NCBI RefSeq assembly: GCF_900452865.1
Contig: NZ_UGOZ01000001.1
Span: 1,736,001-1,800,000, forward strand
Source of the DNA: Legionella taurinensis
GTDB taxonomy: Bacteria; Pseudomonadota; Gammaproteobacteria; Legionellales; Legionellaceae
Direction: 5' to 3'
DNA length: 64,000 nucleotides
Of the stretch, positions 18,944 through 28,739 are shown one piece after another. Within the stretch, counting starts at the first letter, position 1; every line of letters begins with the position of its first letter. A program made the translations under genes and the position numbers. Below the pieces are notes generated by a model. The model was not told where the DNA came from, did not search any database, and worked only from the letters and a program-made list of their open reading frames with translations.

Positions 18944-20312
18944 CCTGTATTGGAAAATTTTCCTGACCTTCTGGTTAGCCTCAAGTCTGATCATTCTGAC
19001 GACAGCCTGGGTCACCAGCGAAATTGCGCAGAAATCCTCCATACCGGCCCGCGAACAGCTCTTTATGGACAGCTACGCCAATGCCGCCGTGGCCACGTTT
19101 GAGTCCGGCCAGCATGCCGCACTAACCCAATGGATGCAGCAAACCGGCACGTCAAAAAAGATGACCCTTTTTCTTTTGGTCAGTACGGGCGAAATCATCA
19201 GCACGCAAACCCCGCCGGCGGTGGTGAAAACCATTGCCGATGAACTGGTCCATCAGCGTCTGGATGACGGTTTGCTTAAATTTGGCGACATCGTAGTCAG
19301 CCATGAAATTTTGTCAACCACGGGCAAAGCATATCGTCTGGTCGCCGTCAGCGAGAAACCGCTGGCTCATTTTGTGCAAATCCCCTGGGCTGGCCTGACT
19401 CTGCGCCTCTTGATTGCTATTTTTATCAGCGGCTTAATCTGTTATTTGCTCTCGGTGTATTTAACCAAACCGCTGCGCTCCCTGCGCATGGCTGCCAAAT
19501 CCATCGCCACCGGCAAACTAAATACCCGGGTTGGCCGCGTTAAGGGGCATCACCGGGATGAAATTGCCGAATTAAGCGGCGAATTTGATCGCATGGCAGA
19601 GCAATTGGAAAACATCATGAATTCCAAAGAAAGGCTTCTGCAGGACATCTCCCATGAACTACGATCACCCTTGGCCAGATTGCAGATAGCCATTGAGATT
19701 GGCCGAAAAAAATCCAGCCCTGAGGCCGAAAGTGCTTTCTCGCGCATGGAAGAGGAATGCCTGCGCTTAAACACCCTCATTGGCGAGATACTCGAATTTG
19801 CAAGGCTCGATAAATCAGTCAACGAAGTACATCCCTCAGCGGTCGACATGCCCGCATTGCTGCGGCAAATTGCTAAAGATGCCAATTTTGAGTCCGGCAA
19901 TCAGCGCGTGCACGTCATTGCCCGGGTGGAGCATTTTATTTTAATGGTGGATGAACGGTTGGTTCATCGGGCGATTGAAAACATCGTCCGTAATGCCTTA
20001 CGGTATTCACCAGCAGAGGAAGAAGTGTTTGTTATTTTGTCGTTTAACGACGAGCGTTCATTGCTCTACATCACCATTGAGGATCACGGACCGGGCGTAC
20101 CCCAGGATCAGCTGGATAAAATTTTTAATCCCTTTTATCGAGTCGACACGTCCCGCGAGAAAAAAACCGGCGGTTACGGACTGGGGTTATCCATTGCCCA
20201 GCAGGCGATTGCCCTTCACAACGGCAGCATTATCGCCAACAACCGCACAGAAGGCGGATTACAGGTTATCATTACCATGCCGGCTGGTGGCTTTTCGCCC
20301 GGTCAAGTCTGA
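18936..20312 (+). CDS. cpxA: Sensor histidine kinase CpxA
   Basis: A membrane sensor kinase of 458 residues that pairs with CpxR and responds to envelope stress. Layout: TM1 at about 8-28, a periplasmic sensor of about 125 residues, TM2 at about 155-175, then HAMP. The H-box QDISHELRSPLARL carries His240. The N-box is NIVRNALRYSP, and the G-boxes are DHGPGVP and GYGLGLS. The open frame runs back to 18801 inside cpxR, but the ATG at 18936 (MRSLYWKIFL) is the sensible start and overlaps the cpxR stop by 8 bases. Confidence 0.93.
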   Translation: MRSLYWKIFLTFWLASSLIILTTAWVTSEIAQKSSIPAREQLFMDSYANAAVATFESGQHAALTQWMQQTGTSKKMTLFLLVSTGEIISTQTPPAVVKTIADELVHQRLDDGLLKFGDIVVSHEILSTTGKAYRLVAVSEKPLAHFVQIPWAGLTLRLLIAIFISGLICYLLSVYLTKPLRSLRMAAKSIATGKLNTRVGRVKGHHRDEIAELSGEFDRMAEQLENIMNSKERLLQDISHELRSPLARLQIAIEIGRKKSSPEAESAFSRMEEECLRLNTLIGEILEFARLDKSVNEVHPSAVDMPALLRQIAKDANFESGNQRVHVIARVEHFILMVDERLVHRAIENIVRNALRYSPAEEEVFVILSFNDERSLLYITIEDHGPGVPQDQLDKIFNPFYRVDTSREKKTGGYGLGLSIAQQAIALHNGSIIANNRTEGGLQVIITMPAGGFSPGQV

Positions 20313-20349
20313 CCACCGGCTCCGTTAGCAATTTTTTATCATCTCAAAC

Positions 20350-20394
20350 ATTAAATTAACACTTTCTATACTAATTTTCCTGTGTTAATTTAAT
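20350..20394. promoter_or_regulatory. 13-bp perfect inverted repeat upstream of the unknown membrane protein gene
   Basis: ATTAAATTAACAC (20350-20362) and GTGTTAATTTAAT (20382-20394) are perfect reverse complements separated by 19 bases. A -10-like TATACT lies in the spacer at 20367-20372. The element is 38 bases after the cpxA stop region ends and 25 bases before the next ATG. The stem is AT-rich with no U-run, so an operator or promoter element is more likely than a terminator. Confidence 0.55.
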
Positions 20395-20419
20395 TCATTT
20401 ATATCCATCCGATTAACCG

Positions 20420-21271
20420 ATGAAAACAACCAAAAAGCTCCGCCATGCTAAACGCCTGGATAAAGCCAGTGGTTTTTTTTTCCTCATGGGTTTTGTATTC
20501 TCTAAACTGCAGACGATTCCTATCGTCTTTGTCTCCTCCCTTTTTAATCTTTTGTCGCTGATGTGTTACCTCACGGCGTATACTCTCTGGCTTGCCGCCT
20601 GCGAACGCTACCCTGATCACCCCCCACGCACGCAATCATGGTATGGCCTTGTCCAGTTTAAAAATCAGCATAAAGTGGCGGCGGTCCTCGGTACCCTGGC
20701 CATTCTGATTTGTGTGGCAGCCATTGCCTTTCCCCCGGCCCTGATCGCCTCAGCCTGGCTCTTTCTCGTCAGCAATGTGTTATGGTGCATCGCGGAATAC
20801 CATAAAATGCGCCATCCGCCAGTCTATGATAAAGAATACTCCTCCAAACGACAGGCAGTGTACATGCGCTATGCGCTGTTAATGACCTCCGCAAGCCTTG
20901 TCACCGCGGTGGCTACAACGCTGGTTTTTTGTTTCCCTCCCGCGGCCTTGGCTACATTAATTACTGCCACCATCCTCTGCCTTCTGATTAACCTGGTCGC
21001 CCTTCAGGATTGGGTTGTCTTTACCTGGGTTAAACATCCCCCCGACGCATGGGAGCAAAGCCATACGCATATGAACAATGAATTAGGCTGCGAACTCGGG
21101 CATGAACCGGCATTGGACGAAGAGGCGGAAGACGTCTCTGTCTTGTCCCAGTCGTCTGAGGCGCCAAGTTCGAGTGAAGGTACGCCATTACAGCCCCTAT
21201 GGCGTTCAGGTGCGGTCGTTGAACCTGACATGCTGGGCGATGCGCCATTCGTCTGCTTACAATCCACTTAA
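20420..21271 (+). CDS. Polytopic membrane protein with acidic C-terminal tail, unknown
   Basis: I do not recognise this 283-residue protein. The N-terminus is basic (MKTTKKLRHAKRLDK). Hydrophobic stretches at about 17-60, 87-128 and 152-198 suggest five or six membrane segments. They are followed by a soluble tail of about 75 residues rich in Glu, Asp and Ser (PALDEEAEDVSVLSQSSE). The ATG at 20420 has no strong ribosome site. It lies behind cpxA and a 13-bp inverted repeat and 111 bases ahead of the giant gene. A membrane-anchored secreted effector is one possibility, since an E-rich C-terminus is common in Dot/Icm substrates, but nothing here proves it. Confidence 0.7.
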   Translation: MKTTKKLRHAKRLDKASGFFFLMGFVFSKLQTIPIVFVSSLFNLLSLMCYLTAYTLWLAACERYPDHPPRTQSWYGLVQFKNQHKVAAVLGTLAILICVAAIAFPPALIASAWLFLVSNVLWCIAEYHKMRHPPVYDKEYSSKRQAVYMRYALLMTSASLVTAVATTLVFCFPPAALATLITATILCLLINLVALQDWVVFTWVKHPPDAWEQSHTHMNNELGCELGHEPALDEEAEDVSVLSQSSEAPSSSEGTPLQPLWRSGAVVEPDMLGDAPFVCLQST

Positions 21272-21382
21272 CATTCTTAACAATGGGGGCTTGGATTACT
21301 GGAAGACTTTCAGTTAAAATGGGTTTTTGTTTATCTTGTCGTGGAAAATAGAATCAACACAGGATGTGAATAAGGATGTTAA

Positions 21383-24300
21383 ATGGGTAAAATCGGTGAA
21401 ATTTTTGCCAGTAAAATCGACGAGGTCAGCAATAAGGCGCTTAAATCCTTTCTTCTTGAACACTTCAATCCCAAAGCCGAAACCCAGGCCGCATTGTTCT
21501 GTAAGGTCTATGCGTCGTCACCTCAGCGAGCACTTCAGGGGCGCGCTACCCTTCTGGATAAGGAATTAAGCTACCAAAATGCCCTGAGCATGGTCTTTGC
21601 CTATGCACCGGAAGAGGTCTGTGACCGGGCAGCCGATGTGCTTCTCGGCATGGAACCCAAAGACATGGTGGAATTATTGTCCGCCTTCCGCACCCATCCG
21701 GCCAATGACTCCCTGAATGAACGGGTCATGCACACGCTCATGCATTATGCCCCGCCGGCCACACGAAAAAAACTTTTGGCGGCCATCAAGTCCCTGCCCA
21801 TGGATACCGTCGTCATTCTCTTGTTTGGCAAAGACTATTTTAACCGTTATTTCAGCGTTTTTACGGCGCTTTTAAATGCTGACGATCAGGAAAGCCTGAG
21901 TGATTTATTATCCATCCTGCACGGTTACTCCCAGGAGGAAGACAAGAAGGGTAAATTGTATGACTTGCTGCAAACCGACCCTTTCCCATCCCGTGCTTAC
22001 ACTGCTCTTATTGATTTATTTAAACTGCCGCTGACAGACGAACAGGCACTGCGTGTATTATCCATCCTTGCTGTCTATGACAAAGACAGGTTAATGACAT
22101 TAACCGCAGGCATCAGCGGTCAATTCAATCTGCTGCACCGCGTGTTTGAAAGCCAATCCGAAATTGTCGTCGCGAAACTTCTGACCATTCTTGAAAAACT
22201 GCCGGATGAGGAGTTGAAGTCATTATTGACTGCCAGGGCTTCCTTTAAGCAAAATGAAACGCCGTTATCCATCGCCTTTTCGCGCAAAAATTGCCCGGCC
22301 ATTGCCTGTCAGCTCATTGATTTTGTCAGTAAACGGCAAGCATTAAAGCCGTTGTTGAAGTCCACCTCCCTCCAACAACCCTTTTCGCCGGTGCATCATG
22401 CCGTACTTCAACACAACACGGCCGCTGTCGCCCATTACCTGAAACAGGATAGCGAATGGGAGCACAAGACCAGCATCGGCTCCAGGACGCTGCTCGACCT
22501 GGCCAATGAAAAACAGCACCATGAGCTGGTTTACCTGTTACAGATTCATCAGGCCCGACGGAAAGACAACCGGGAAACGCTGACTCATTTTGTAACCCAT
22601 GCCGATGCCCATGCAGCCAGAGCCTGGGCTTATGAACTGGATGGAATAAACCCTGTCCCGCCAACCTGCACCGCCCTGCAGGCGGCATTCGAACAGGTTA
22701 AACCCACCTCGGTGAGTGATGCCCTCATACACTACTGTCTTGAAAAAAACGATACCTTTCTGTACTTCCTCCTGTTGACGAGCAGGCTTCTTTTCTCTCA
22801 AAACGGAGATCCTCTGGAAGCGGGGGTCAGACGGTTCATTGAAAAAGCGCTGCGTGAACTGGATACGCAAACCAGTCACGCCCTTGCCAATGGCCTGCAA
22901 CTGCAATTAATCACTCTGTTTTTTACCCTGCCGTCTGGCGTTCAAACGCGGTGCATGGAACGGCTTCAACTGGATGAGCAACAAAAAAAGCAATGGGCCG
23001 CCGTTTTATTTCGCGGCCTGATTCAACCGGCTGTTTATTCCACCCTGACGCTTAAAGAACATGCATTTTTCCTGGATGCGCTTGAAAAGTTAAGCGGCGA
23101 AAAAACCCTGCCTATCGATTTAGCTAACCATTATTTACTGCACGCCCCTTTAGAGCATTTGCCTCCTCAATGGGTATTGGCCTTAAGTGATCTGGTTTCA
23201 ATCTCCCAGCTAAACGAGACTATAAAAAAGAAACGCAATCCGCTGGTTCTCCTGCTCACACTGCAAAAACACCTGACCATGGGCAGCACGGATGAGGCCG
23301 CAATGGCTGATCTTTATAAGCAATTGGGGCAGGAATTGGCCTTAATCCGGCAGGATAAATCGCCAATGACACCCAAAGAGAAGGTGTTATTGCTTAATTT
23401 AGCCCAGCATCCCAAGCTGACACAATGGATTCAGGAGCAGGCAGGGGACAGCTTTATCCCCTTGGTTAAACAAACGTTTAAACAGCTCACAGCAAACACA
23501 GCCATTCTGCCGCAAAGCCTTCTCAGGGACATGCTTCTCAAACAGGCAAAAACCCCGCAGGCGGCGTTAAATCCCGAAAATCAGCCGATTTACTCCGTTC
23601 TTTTCTCCATGGCCACGCCCAAGGAGACATCGGCCCTGCTGACCCATCTGCAGCCGACACTGGAACAGGCCGCTGCCCGCCGTGATGAGGCATTCGTTAA
23701 GACCAATCATGCAGGACTGCACGAGTCCCTGCGGCGGGTGCGAAGCCTTCGCTATCGCCTCGACCTTGTGCCTTTCACAGAGCAGCTGGAGGTATTGCGT
23801 CAATCGCTGCCGCTTGAGCCGGCGCTTAGCGAATTTAAGCATCAGTTAGATGAGCTATGCAGCCTCCTGTCCCGTAAACGGCTGGAAGGAGCACCCTCTT
23901 CGGTTTTCGACTCTGAACTTAAGTCTTCGCTCAAAACAAGCAGCGACCTTTTTTCAGCCCTGGGTTTAAGAGGCGCTGAATTATTGAAAAATTCACCCTG
24001 GCCGATAACCGATTTTACTGAAATCATCGAACACATCCGCACGCTGGCGAAGCACATTGATGACGAGGAAACAAAGCTTACGGCCAGCCTGCCTGCTCAA
24101 CCACTGCAGGAGCAGGAGCATTTTCTCTCACAGTTTCGACAGGCGGTCATCCAGGGTTTACTGACTAATGACCACATTGCAGAACAGCTTCCCTCGTTGT
24201 TTTACTGGTATTTTATGAGCTCTGACGCCGGCAGACACGATGCCATGCATGAGCAGATTCAGGCGCTGCGTGAACAGATTCCCGCGAAGGCCTGGGTACC

Positions 24301-27300
24301 CATCCAACAGCAGTTGAATCAGTTCCTTTTATTACGTCGTGCGGCATCCCCGGTTATCCTGGCATTAAACACCCTGCTGAACGACAGCCTGTTTTTTGAC
24401 CTGGATGCGTTGCTTCATTGCCTTGACAAAATTCCCGCGGCCACACTGGAACAGTTTAAGGCCTATTGCGCCTTATGCCATCAGCGCGACCTGCTGTTGA
24501 TTGTGGATTATGTGATTGAAAGCAAACTCCTCCAATTACCGCTGAAGTTAGAAGACGCACCACCAGTAACCCCTCTTTCCACTGCCATAGATTTCTGGCT
24601 TAAAGAGTCCCTGAACTCGCTTGAAAAACAGGCCGCCAGAGCCCTGTCTTGCAGTGCATTGATCAGCGGGTTCGATTTAAAAGCGCATCCGGTTTCTGAA
24701 CTGAAGCGTTTAAATCAGGTCATTGCCGATCAGGACGTGCCCCTGGATGCCAAAACCCTGGCTATTTTTATCAGTGCGGCCACTGATTCGCTGGAGAAAT
24801 CACCGCCTCACACCATAACTGATTTTATTCCGACCTTGAATACGTTGCTCAGCGCCCATCGCATCCTGATCGTGACGGAGATGATTAATCAGCTGCCCCC
24901 TTCTGTCATCACCTCGCTAACTACGCATTGCCTAGCAGGATTAAACAGCAACGACAGGGCAATGAAGCAGGCCAGCCGTGACATAATGACCCTGCTCTGC
25001 CAGTGTGCGTCCCAGTCGGAAGAGAATCTTGCTATCATTAAAGCGAACCTGGGGGCTCAGGACTTGAGTTTATTGGGTGATGAGCAGCTCATCACCATGG
25101 CGGGGCATGTGTTAAAGCAGGAACACCGCACGCTTGCTGAATCCACACTGAACGGGGTTTGGATCCAGCGTCTTCTCACCTCACCGCAATTCGTTGCAGT
25201 CAGCACGCCTGAGGCTATCCGCGCCTTGCTGGAACGCTACCGCTTTTTATCGCTGACGCTGAAACAGGCCGAATTTGAGCAACTGAATGCCCATATCAAA
25301 AGCCAGATGGTCTTCTTCAAACACCATGCCGTCAAGCTTGCCGAGGTGGATGAACAAATGGCTGCCAATGCCAGTCTTCGCGCCCGTTTATTGGAAAAAC
25401 GTCAACGCCTGCTGCAATTTCGCGCCGACGACAGCATTCGTGCCCTGCTGATGCAATTGGAGGATGCCTGTTTTGCACTGCGTAAAGACGACCCGACGAT
25501 GGCCAATGCGGCGCTTAACGTGCTGTATTCGCATTACAATGCCAGTTTAAGCAGCCTGCGATCCGACTGGTTATTTAAAGTCGCTGACTTTGTCTTTGAA
25601 CAAAGCACAGCCAGTAAGGGTGACCTCGCGTTGGCGCAGAATACGTTCCTTGGTTGGCTGCAAAAATATTTACCCCATAAAAATTTTGAGCAAAGCGAAT
25701 TGGCCCGCAAACAATCCGTTCTGCTCTACGATGTCACCGGCAAAGAAATTGGCTTTATTAATGAAGCCAATCAAGCCATGACCTTTGTTGACGATATTCC
25801 CAAACCGTTAATTGAATTGCGGGGCTACAGTGCGGGCATATCGTTTTACGACAACAACCGCTATACCCTTGGCGTTCTTCTGCCTTCCGGCGAAGTCAAA
25901 CGGACGAACCTGTTTCAGAAAGAAACCAGCGCCCTGTTGTTAGCCAAAGTGCCTGTGGAACAATTATCCACCACACCCGCAACCATGGAACTGTTGCTGG
26001 CTGATGCCATCAATGAAGAATCACTTGCACGTCTTTATCAGGAGAGCGACACAGAAAAACTGGCCTGGATAAAACAACAGGTGGCCGCCTATGCGAAGAA
26101 AACCAATAAACCGCTGCCACGTGCTTTTTTTGAGTTATTGGTCCTGGAACATGGCCCCGAGGCATCGTTTAACCTGCTTGCAGCCATGCCTTTAAGCCAA
26201 AACAGCCATTCGCTGTTTCAAACCATTCTTGAACAGGAGGGAACGCGTGAGCAATTATTCAGCAACGAGCGAACGCCTGTGTTTCAAGCCTACCTGGATA
26301 AACACGATCCTGTCGTCATTCTGGCTGACTTCCTCGAAAAACATCATTCCAAACCCTATTTTGCTCAGGGGTTACAGGCTTTCGCGGACTATGCGGTTTC
26401 GCACAATCAACGCACTCTTCTTCTTCGCGCCTTAACCTGTCTTCAGGAAAAAAGACAGAAAAACGCTGTACTGGATAAGCAGTGGGATACCCTGATGACT
26501 GCTTTGATAGCAAAAGAAAACATCGCCAGACTTGTTTGGCGGGCTTTTCTCGATGCGGACATCAACTCCCCCTTAGACACCCTTGACAGCACACTGTCGG
26601 GGTTGACGGCTTTCTTCCAGAGAGCGCATTGCACACCGGTTATTGCCGCGGTTAACCGCCTAAAAATCAATGAGTTGTCCACCAGCTACCAATACCGCCT
26701 GCTGTTGCTGATTCTTCACCGCCAACGTCAGGATTTCTTTCAGCGGGTTGAATTGCGCTACAGTCCAGATCATTGGACGAGCGACGAACTGAGTGGCTAC
26801 AGCCTGTTTGTCAAACGGCATTTCGGTCTCGCCGGTGCGCTGGATCACAATAAAAAAATCGGCAAAAAATTAGTAAGCGAGTTGGTCTTTCGCACCGCCA
26901 ATTGCGGTAACACGTCGTTGTTTTATCATCAGAATCAATTTGATAGCCAACTGGCAGGCCTCCACTTTGAACGAAGCACCTTAAACGCCATCGCCGCACG
27001 CCATTTTATACCCCCGGCCTTTAAAGAAAAACTGCAGGAGGTCGTCGATACCTTAGCCGGCTGGTTTAATGGCGAAGCGCCGCAAACGAAAAAAACCATT
27101 CAGGAATTAAAGGCCAACAAAGCCATCATTGATTGGAAAGAAATCAATAAACAAAGCTGGGCCATGACCGATTCCTTAAAAATGCCTTTAATCAGCGCCT
27201 ACCTTGCGAATTACTCCGGTGACGTGTTGCCTTTAAAAAACCTGCTTAATGATTATTGCAAGACGGCAAAAGCCGATTTGCTGCCGCTTTCAGAGGTGAT

Positions 27301-27994
27301 GGTCAAACTGCCAAACCGCAATGTCAGCCCATGCATTTTTCAAGCACTTGAACAGTGCTTTACGGCCAAGCCCTCACGAATGGATTACACCCTGTTCAGT
27401 CAAATGGCCGTCTATCATGCGCAAAACCACCTCAAGCGTAAATCGTACACCCCGCAGCAATGCCAACTGGCTTTGATCGAGCATTTCGGGCAACAGAAAA
27501 AATACGATCTCGTCAGGCATGCCTGCGAGCTGTATAAAACAAACAGCCCGGAGAAAAAAACCAATCCAAAAATAGAAAAAATTCATTTGGAGGCCGTGGT
27601 AGAGGGCGAATTAAACGCCCATGTAGGCAGCTGGTATTTTAAATTCTGGCAACTGATTAAACGGTGGTGGCACTATGGCATTACCGGCAGTAAAACACCC
27701 TCAGCCGCGGTGGTTTTTTGTGACAGGGAAAGCCGCTATGATTCGCCGGTTGTCATGCCAAAGACGGTCACAACGCCCGAATTAAACGGAGGGCATATCG
27801 AAGCGCAATTGACCATGCACCAGAAATTAAAAAATTTAAGGCAACGCTATGACGTGTTTGTCGCACAACAACCCTCAAATAAGACGGACGCGTTACCCCC
27901 GGTGATGGATCTCAGCAAACTGTTTTTCCACCCCATTGAACCCATTAAAGTCGAGCAGGTTCAGCCGGCGTTACGTGAAGTCGTGGTTTACTGA
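21383..27994 (+). CDS. Giant 2203-residue protein with ankyrin-like repeats, unknown; possible secreted effector
   Basis: A single uninterrupted frame of 2203 codons, starting at an ATG with AAGGA 7 bases upstream. No signal peptide is seen. Predicted almost wholly alpha-helical, with many Leu-rich amphipathic segments resembling an alpha-solenoid. About residues 290-390 hold three ankyrin-like units (ETPLSIAFSRKNCPAIACQL, FSPVHHAVLQHNTAAVAHYL, RTLLDLANEKQHHELVYLLQ). Near residue 1460 there is a short change in texture (SVLLYDVTGKEIGFINEANQ) that may be a small beta-rich domain. The C-terminal part has an aromatic, basic stretch (WYFKFWQLIKRWWHYG near 2090). I recognise no catalytic motif. 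Size, repeats and lack of close core-gene similarity are typical of Legionella effectors, which is inference. Codon use looks like its neighbours. It is convergent with the cyclase gene, 1 base apart. Confidence 0.85.
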   Translation: MGKIGEIFASKIDEVSNKALKSFLLEHFNPKAETQAALFCKVYASSPQRALQGRATLLDKELSYQNALSMVFAYAPEEVCDRAADVLLGMEPKDMVELLSAFRTHPANDSLNERVMHTLMHYAPPATRKKLLAAIKSLPMDTVVILLFGKDYFNRYFSVFTALLNADDQESLSDLLSILHGYSQEEDKKGKLYDLLQTDPFPSRAYTALIDLFKLPLTDEQALRVLSILAVYDKDRLMTLTAGISGQFNLLHRVFESQSEIVVAKLLTILEKLPDEELKSLLTARASFKQNETPLSIAFSRKNCPAIACQLIDFVSKRQALKPLLKSTSLQQPFSPVHHAVLQHNTAAVAHYLKQDSEWEHKTSIGSRTLLDLANEKQHHELVYLLQIHQARRKDNRETLTHFVTHADAHAARAWAYELDGINPVPPTCTALQAAFEQVKPTSVSDALIHYCLEKNDTFLYFLLLTSRLLFSQNGDPLEAGVRRFIEKALRELDTQTSHALANGLQLQLITLFFTLPSGVQTRCMERLQLDEQQKKQWAAVLFRGLIQPAVYSTLTLKEHAFFLDALEKLSGEKTLPIDLANHYLLHAPLEHLPPQWVLALSDLVSISQLNETIKKKRNPLVLLLTLQKHLTMGSTDEAAMADLYKQLGQELALIRQDKSPMTPKEKVLLLNLAQHPKLTQWIQEQAGDSFIPLVKQTFKQLTANTAILPQSLLRDMLLKQAKTPQAALNPENQPIYSVLFSMATPKETSALLTHLQPTLEQAAARRDEAFVKTNHAGLHESLRRVRSLRYRLDLVPFTEQLEVLRQSLPLEPALSEFKHQLDELCSLLSRKRLEGAPSSVFDSELKSSLKTSSDLFSALGLRGAELLKNSPWPITDFTEIIEHIRTLAKHIDDEETKLTASLPAQPLQEQEHFLSQFRQAVIQGLLTNDHIAEQLPSLFYWYFMSSDAGRHDAMHEQIQALREQIPAKAWVPIQQQLNQFLLLRRAASPVILALNTLLNDSLFFDLDALLHCLDKIPAATLEQFKAYCALCHQRDLLLIVDYVIESKLLQLPLKLEDAPPVTPLSTAIDFWLKESLNSLEKQAARALSCSALISGFDLKAHPVSELKRLNQVIADQDVPLDAKTLAIFISAATDSLEKSPPHTITDFIPTLNTLLSAHRILIVTEMINQLPPSVITSLTTHCLAGLNSNDRAMKQASRDIMTLLCQCASQSEENLAIIKANLGAQDLSLLGDEQLITMAGHVLKQEHRTLAESTLNGVWIQRLLTSPQFVAVSTPEAIRALLERYRFLSLTLKQAEFEQLNAHIKSQMVFFKHHAVKLAEVDEQMAANASLRARLLEKRQRLLQFRADDSIRALLMQLEDACFALRKDDPTMANAALNVLYSHYNASLSSLRSDWLFKVADFVFEQSTASKGDLALAQNTFLGWLQKYLPHKNFEQSELARKQSVLLYDVTGKEIGFINEANQAMTFVDDIPKPLIELRGYSAGISFYDNNRYTLGVLLPSGEVKRTNLFQKETSALLLAKVPVEQLSTTPATMELLLADAINEESLARLYQESDTEKLAWIKQQVAAYAKKTNKPLPRAFFELLVLEHGPEASFNLLAAMPLSQNSHSLFQTILEQEGTREQLFSNERTPVFQAYLDKHDPVVILADFLEKHHSKPYFAQGLQAFADYAVSHNQRTLLLRALTCLQEKRQKNAVLDKQWDTLMTALIAKENIARLVWRAFLDADINSPLDTLDSTLSGLTAFFQRAHCTPVIAAVNRLKINELSTSYQYRLLLLILHRQRQDFFQRVELRYSPDHWTSDELSGYSLFVKRHFGLAGALDHNKKIGKKLVSELVFRTANCGNTSLFYHQNQFDSQLAGLHFERSTLNAIAARHFIPPAFKEKLQEVVDTLAGWFNGEAPQTKKTIQELKANKAIIDWKEINKQSWAMTDSLKMPLISAYLANYSGDVLPLKNLLNDYCKTAKADLLPLSEVMVKLPNRNVSPCIFQALEQCFTAKPSRMDYTLFSQMAVYHAQNHLKRKSYTPQQCQLALIEHFGQQKKYDLVRHACELYKTNSPEKKTNPKIEKIHLEAVVEGELNAHVGSWYFKFWQLIKRWWHYGITGSKTPSAAVVFCDRESRYDSPVVMPKTVTTPELNGGHIEAQLTMHQKLKNLRQRYDVFVAQQPSNKTDALPPVMDLSKLFFHPIEPIKVEQVQPALREVVVY

Positions 27995-27995
27995 G

Positions 27996-28682
27996 TCAAG
28001 GACTCACCAAAGCCAGCAGGCGCACCCAGGCTTCGGTAGCGCCCTGGATTTTTGTAGGGAGGATTAAGGCAAAACTGCCTTTGGCAGGAAGCCTGTCCGC
28101 ATTCGCCACGTTTTCAACGAGGTAGCGCTCTGACCCCAGTACGATTTGGTGAACCGGGTAGCCGCCATCCGGCCTGTCCGGTGACAGGGTGTCGATGCCA
28201 AGGCCGGCAATGTCGCGCGTTATCAATAATTCCGCCGTCTCCTTAGCCACACAGGGAAAAATCAGATTGTTACGGTACTTTATCGGATCATCCCAGAATC
28301 GGGACCAGCCAGTATAAAAAACCACAAAACTGCGGGGCGGCAGCGGCCCGTGCTGTTGTTCAAAGTCGGTGAGATCGTCAGGACTGATGCGATAGCTGGC
28401 ATGGGCTTTGGACGACACATCAATCATCACGCAAGGCACAAGCAAATCGCTTAAAGGCAGTTTATCCACGGTAAGGCCATGGGGAATGCAATGGGCCGGC
28501 GCATCCAGGTGAGTCCCTAAGCCAGCCTCAAGGGTAAATTGTTGTACACAAAAAGGCGGTTCTGTAGTACATTGCCCGTAATCGAGCAAAACCTCCTGCT
28601 CAAATCCAACAGTCCCTTCCCAGGTTGGGATGGCTGGCGCGATGGTGTGGGTTAAATCGATCACGTGGTAAGGAAAAACCAT
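27996..28682 (-). CDS. Cyclase-family metal-dependent hydrolase (kynurenine formamidase-like)
   Basis: A 228-residue protein of the putative cyclase/KynB family. Marks are DLTHTIAPAIPTWEG at the N-terminus and the metal-binding GTHLDAPAHC, which is the HxGTHxDxPxH-type signature. GLGIDTLSPDRP and VHQIVLGSERYLVENVAN lie near the C-terminus. Relatives hydrolyse N-formylkynurenine or other cyclic amides. The substrate here is unknown, and no tryptophan-degradation genes are adjacent. The ATG at 28682 is a normal start. It diverges from the symporter gene across about 57 bases. Confidence 0.85.
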   Translation of the reverse strand: MVFPYHVIDLTHTIAPAIPTWEGTVGFEQEVLLDYGQCTTEPPFCVQQFTLEAGLGTHLDAPAHCIPHGLTVDKLPLSDLLVPCVMIDVSSKAHASYRISPDDLTDFEQQHGPLPPRSFVVFYTGWSRFWDDPIKYRNNLIFPCVAKETAELLITRDIAGLGIDTLSPDRPDGGYPVHQIVLGSERYLVENVANADRLPAKGSFALILPTKIQGATEAWVRLLALVSP

Positions 28683-28739
28683 TTCTTAGTCCTTGCCTCA
28701 GGTCAGGTATGCTTTGCTTTAGGTATCAAACAATTCTAA

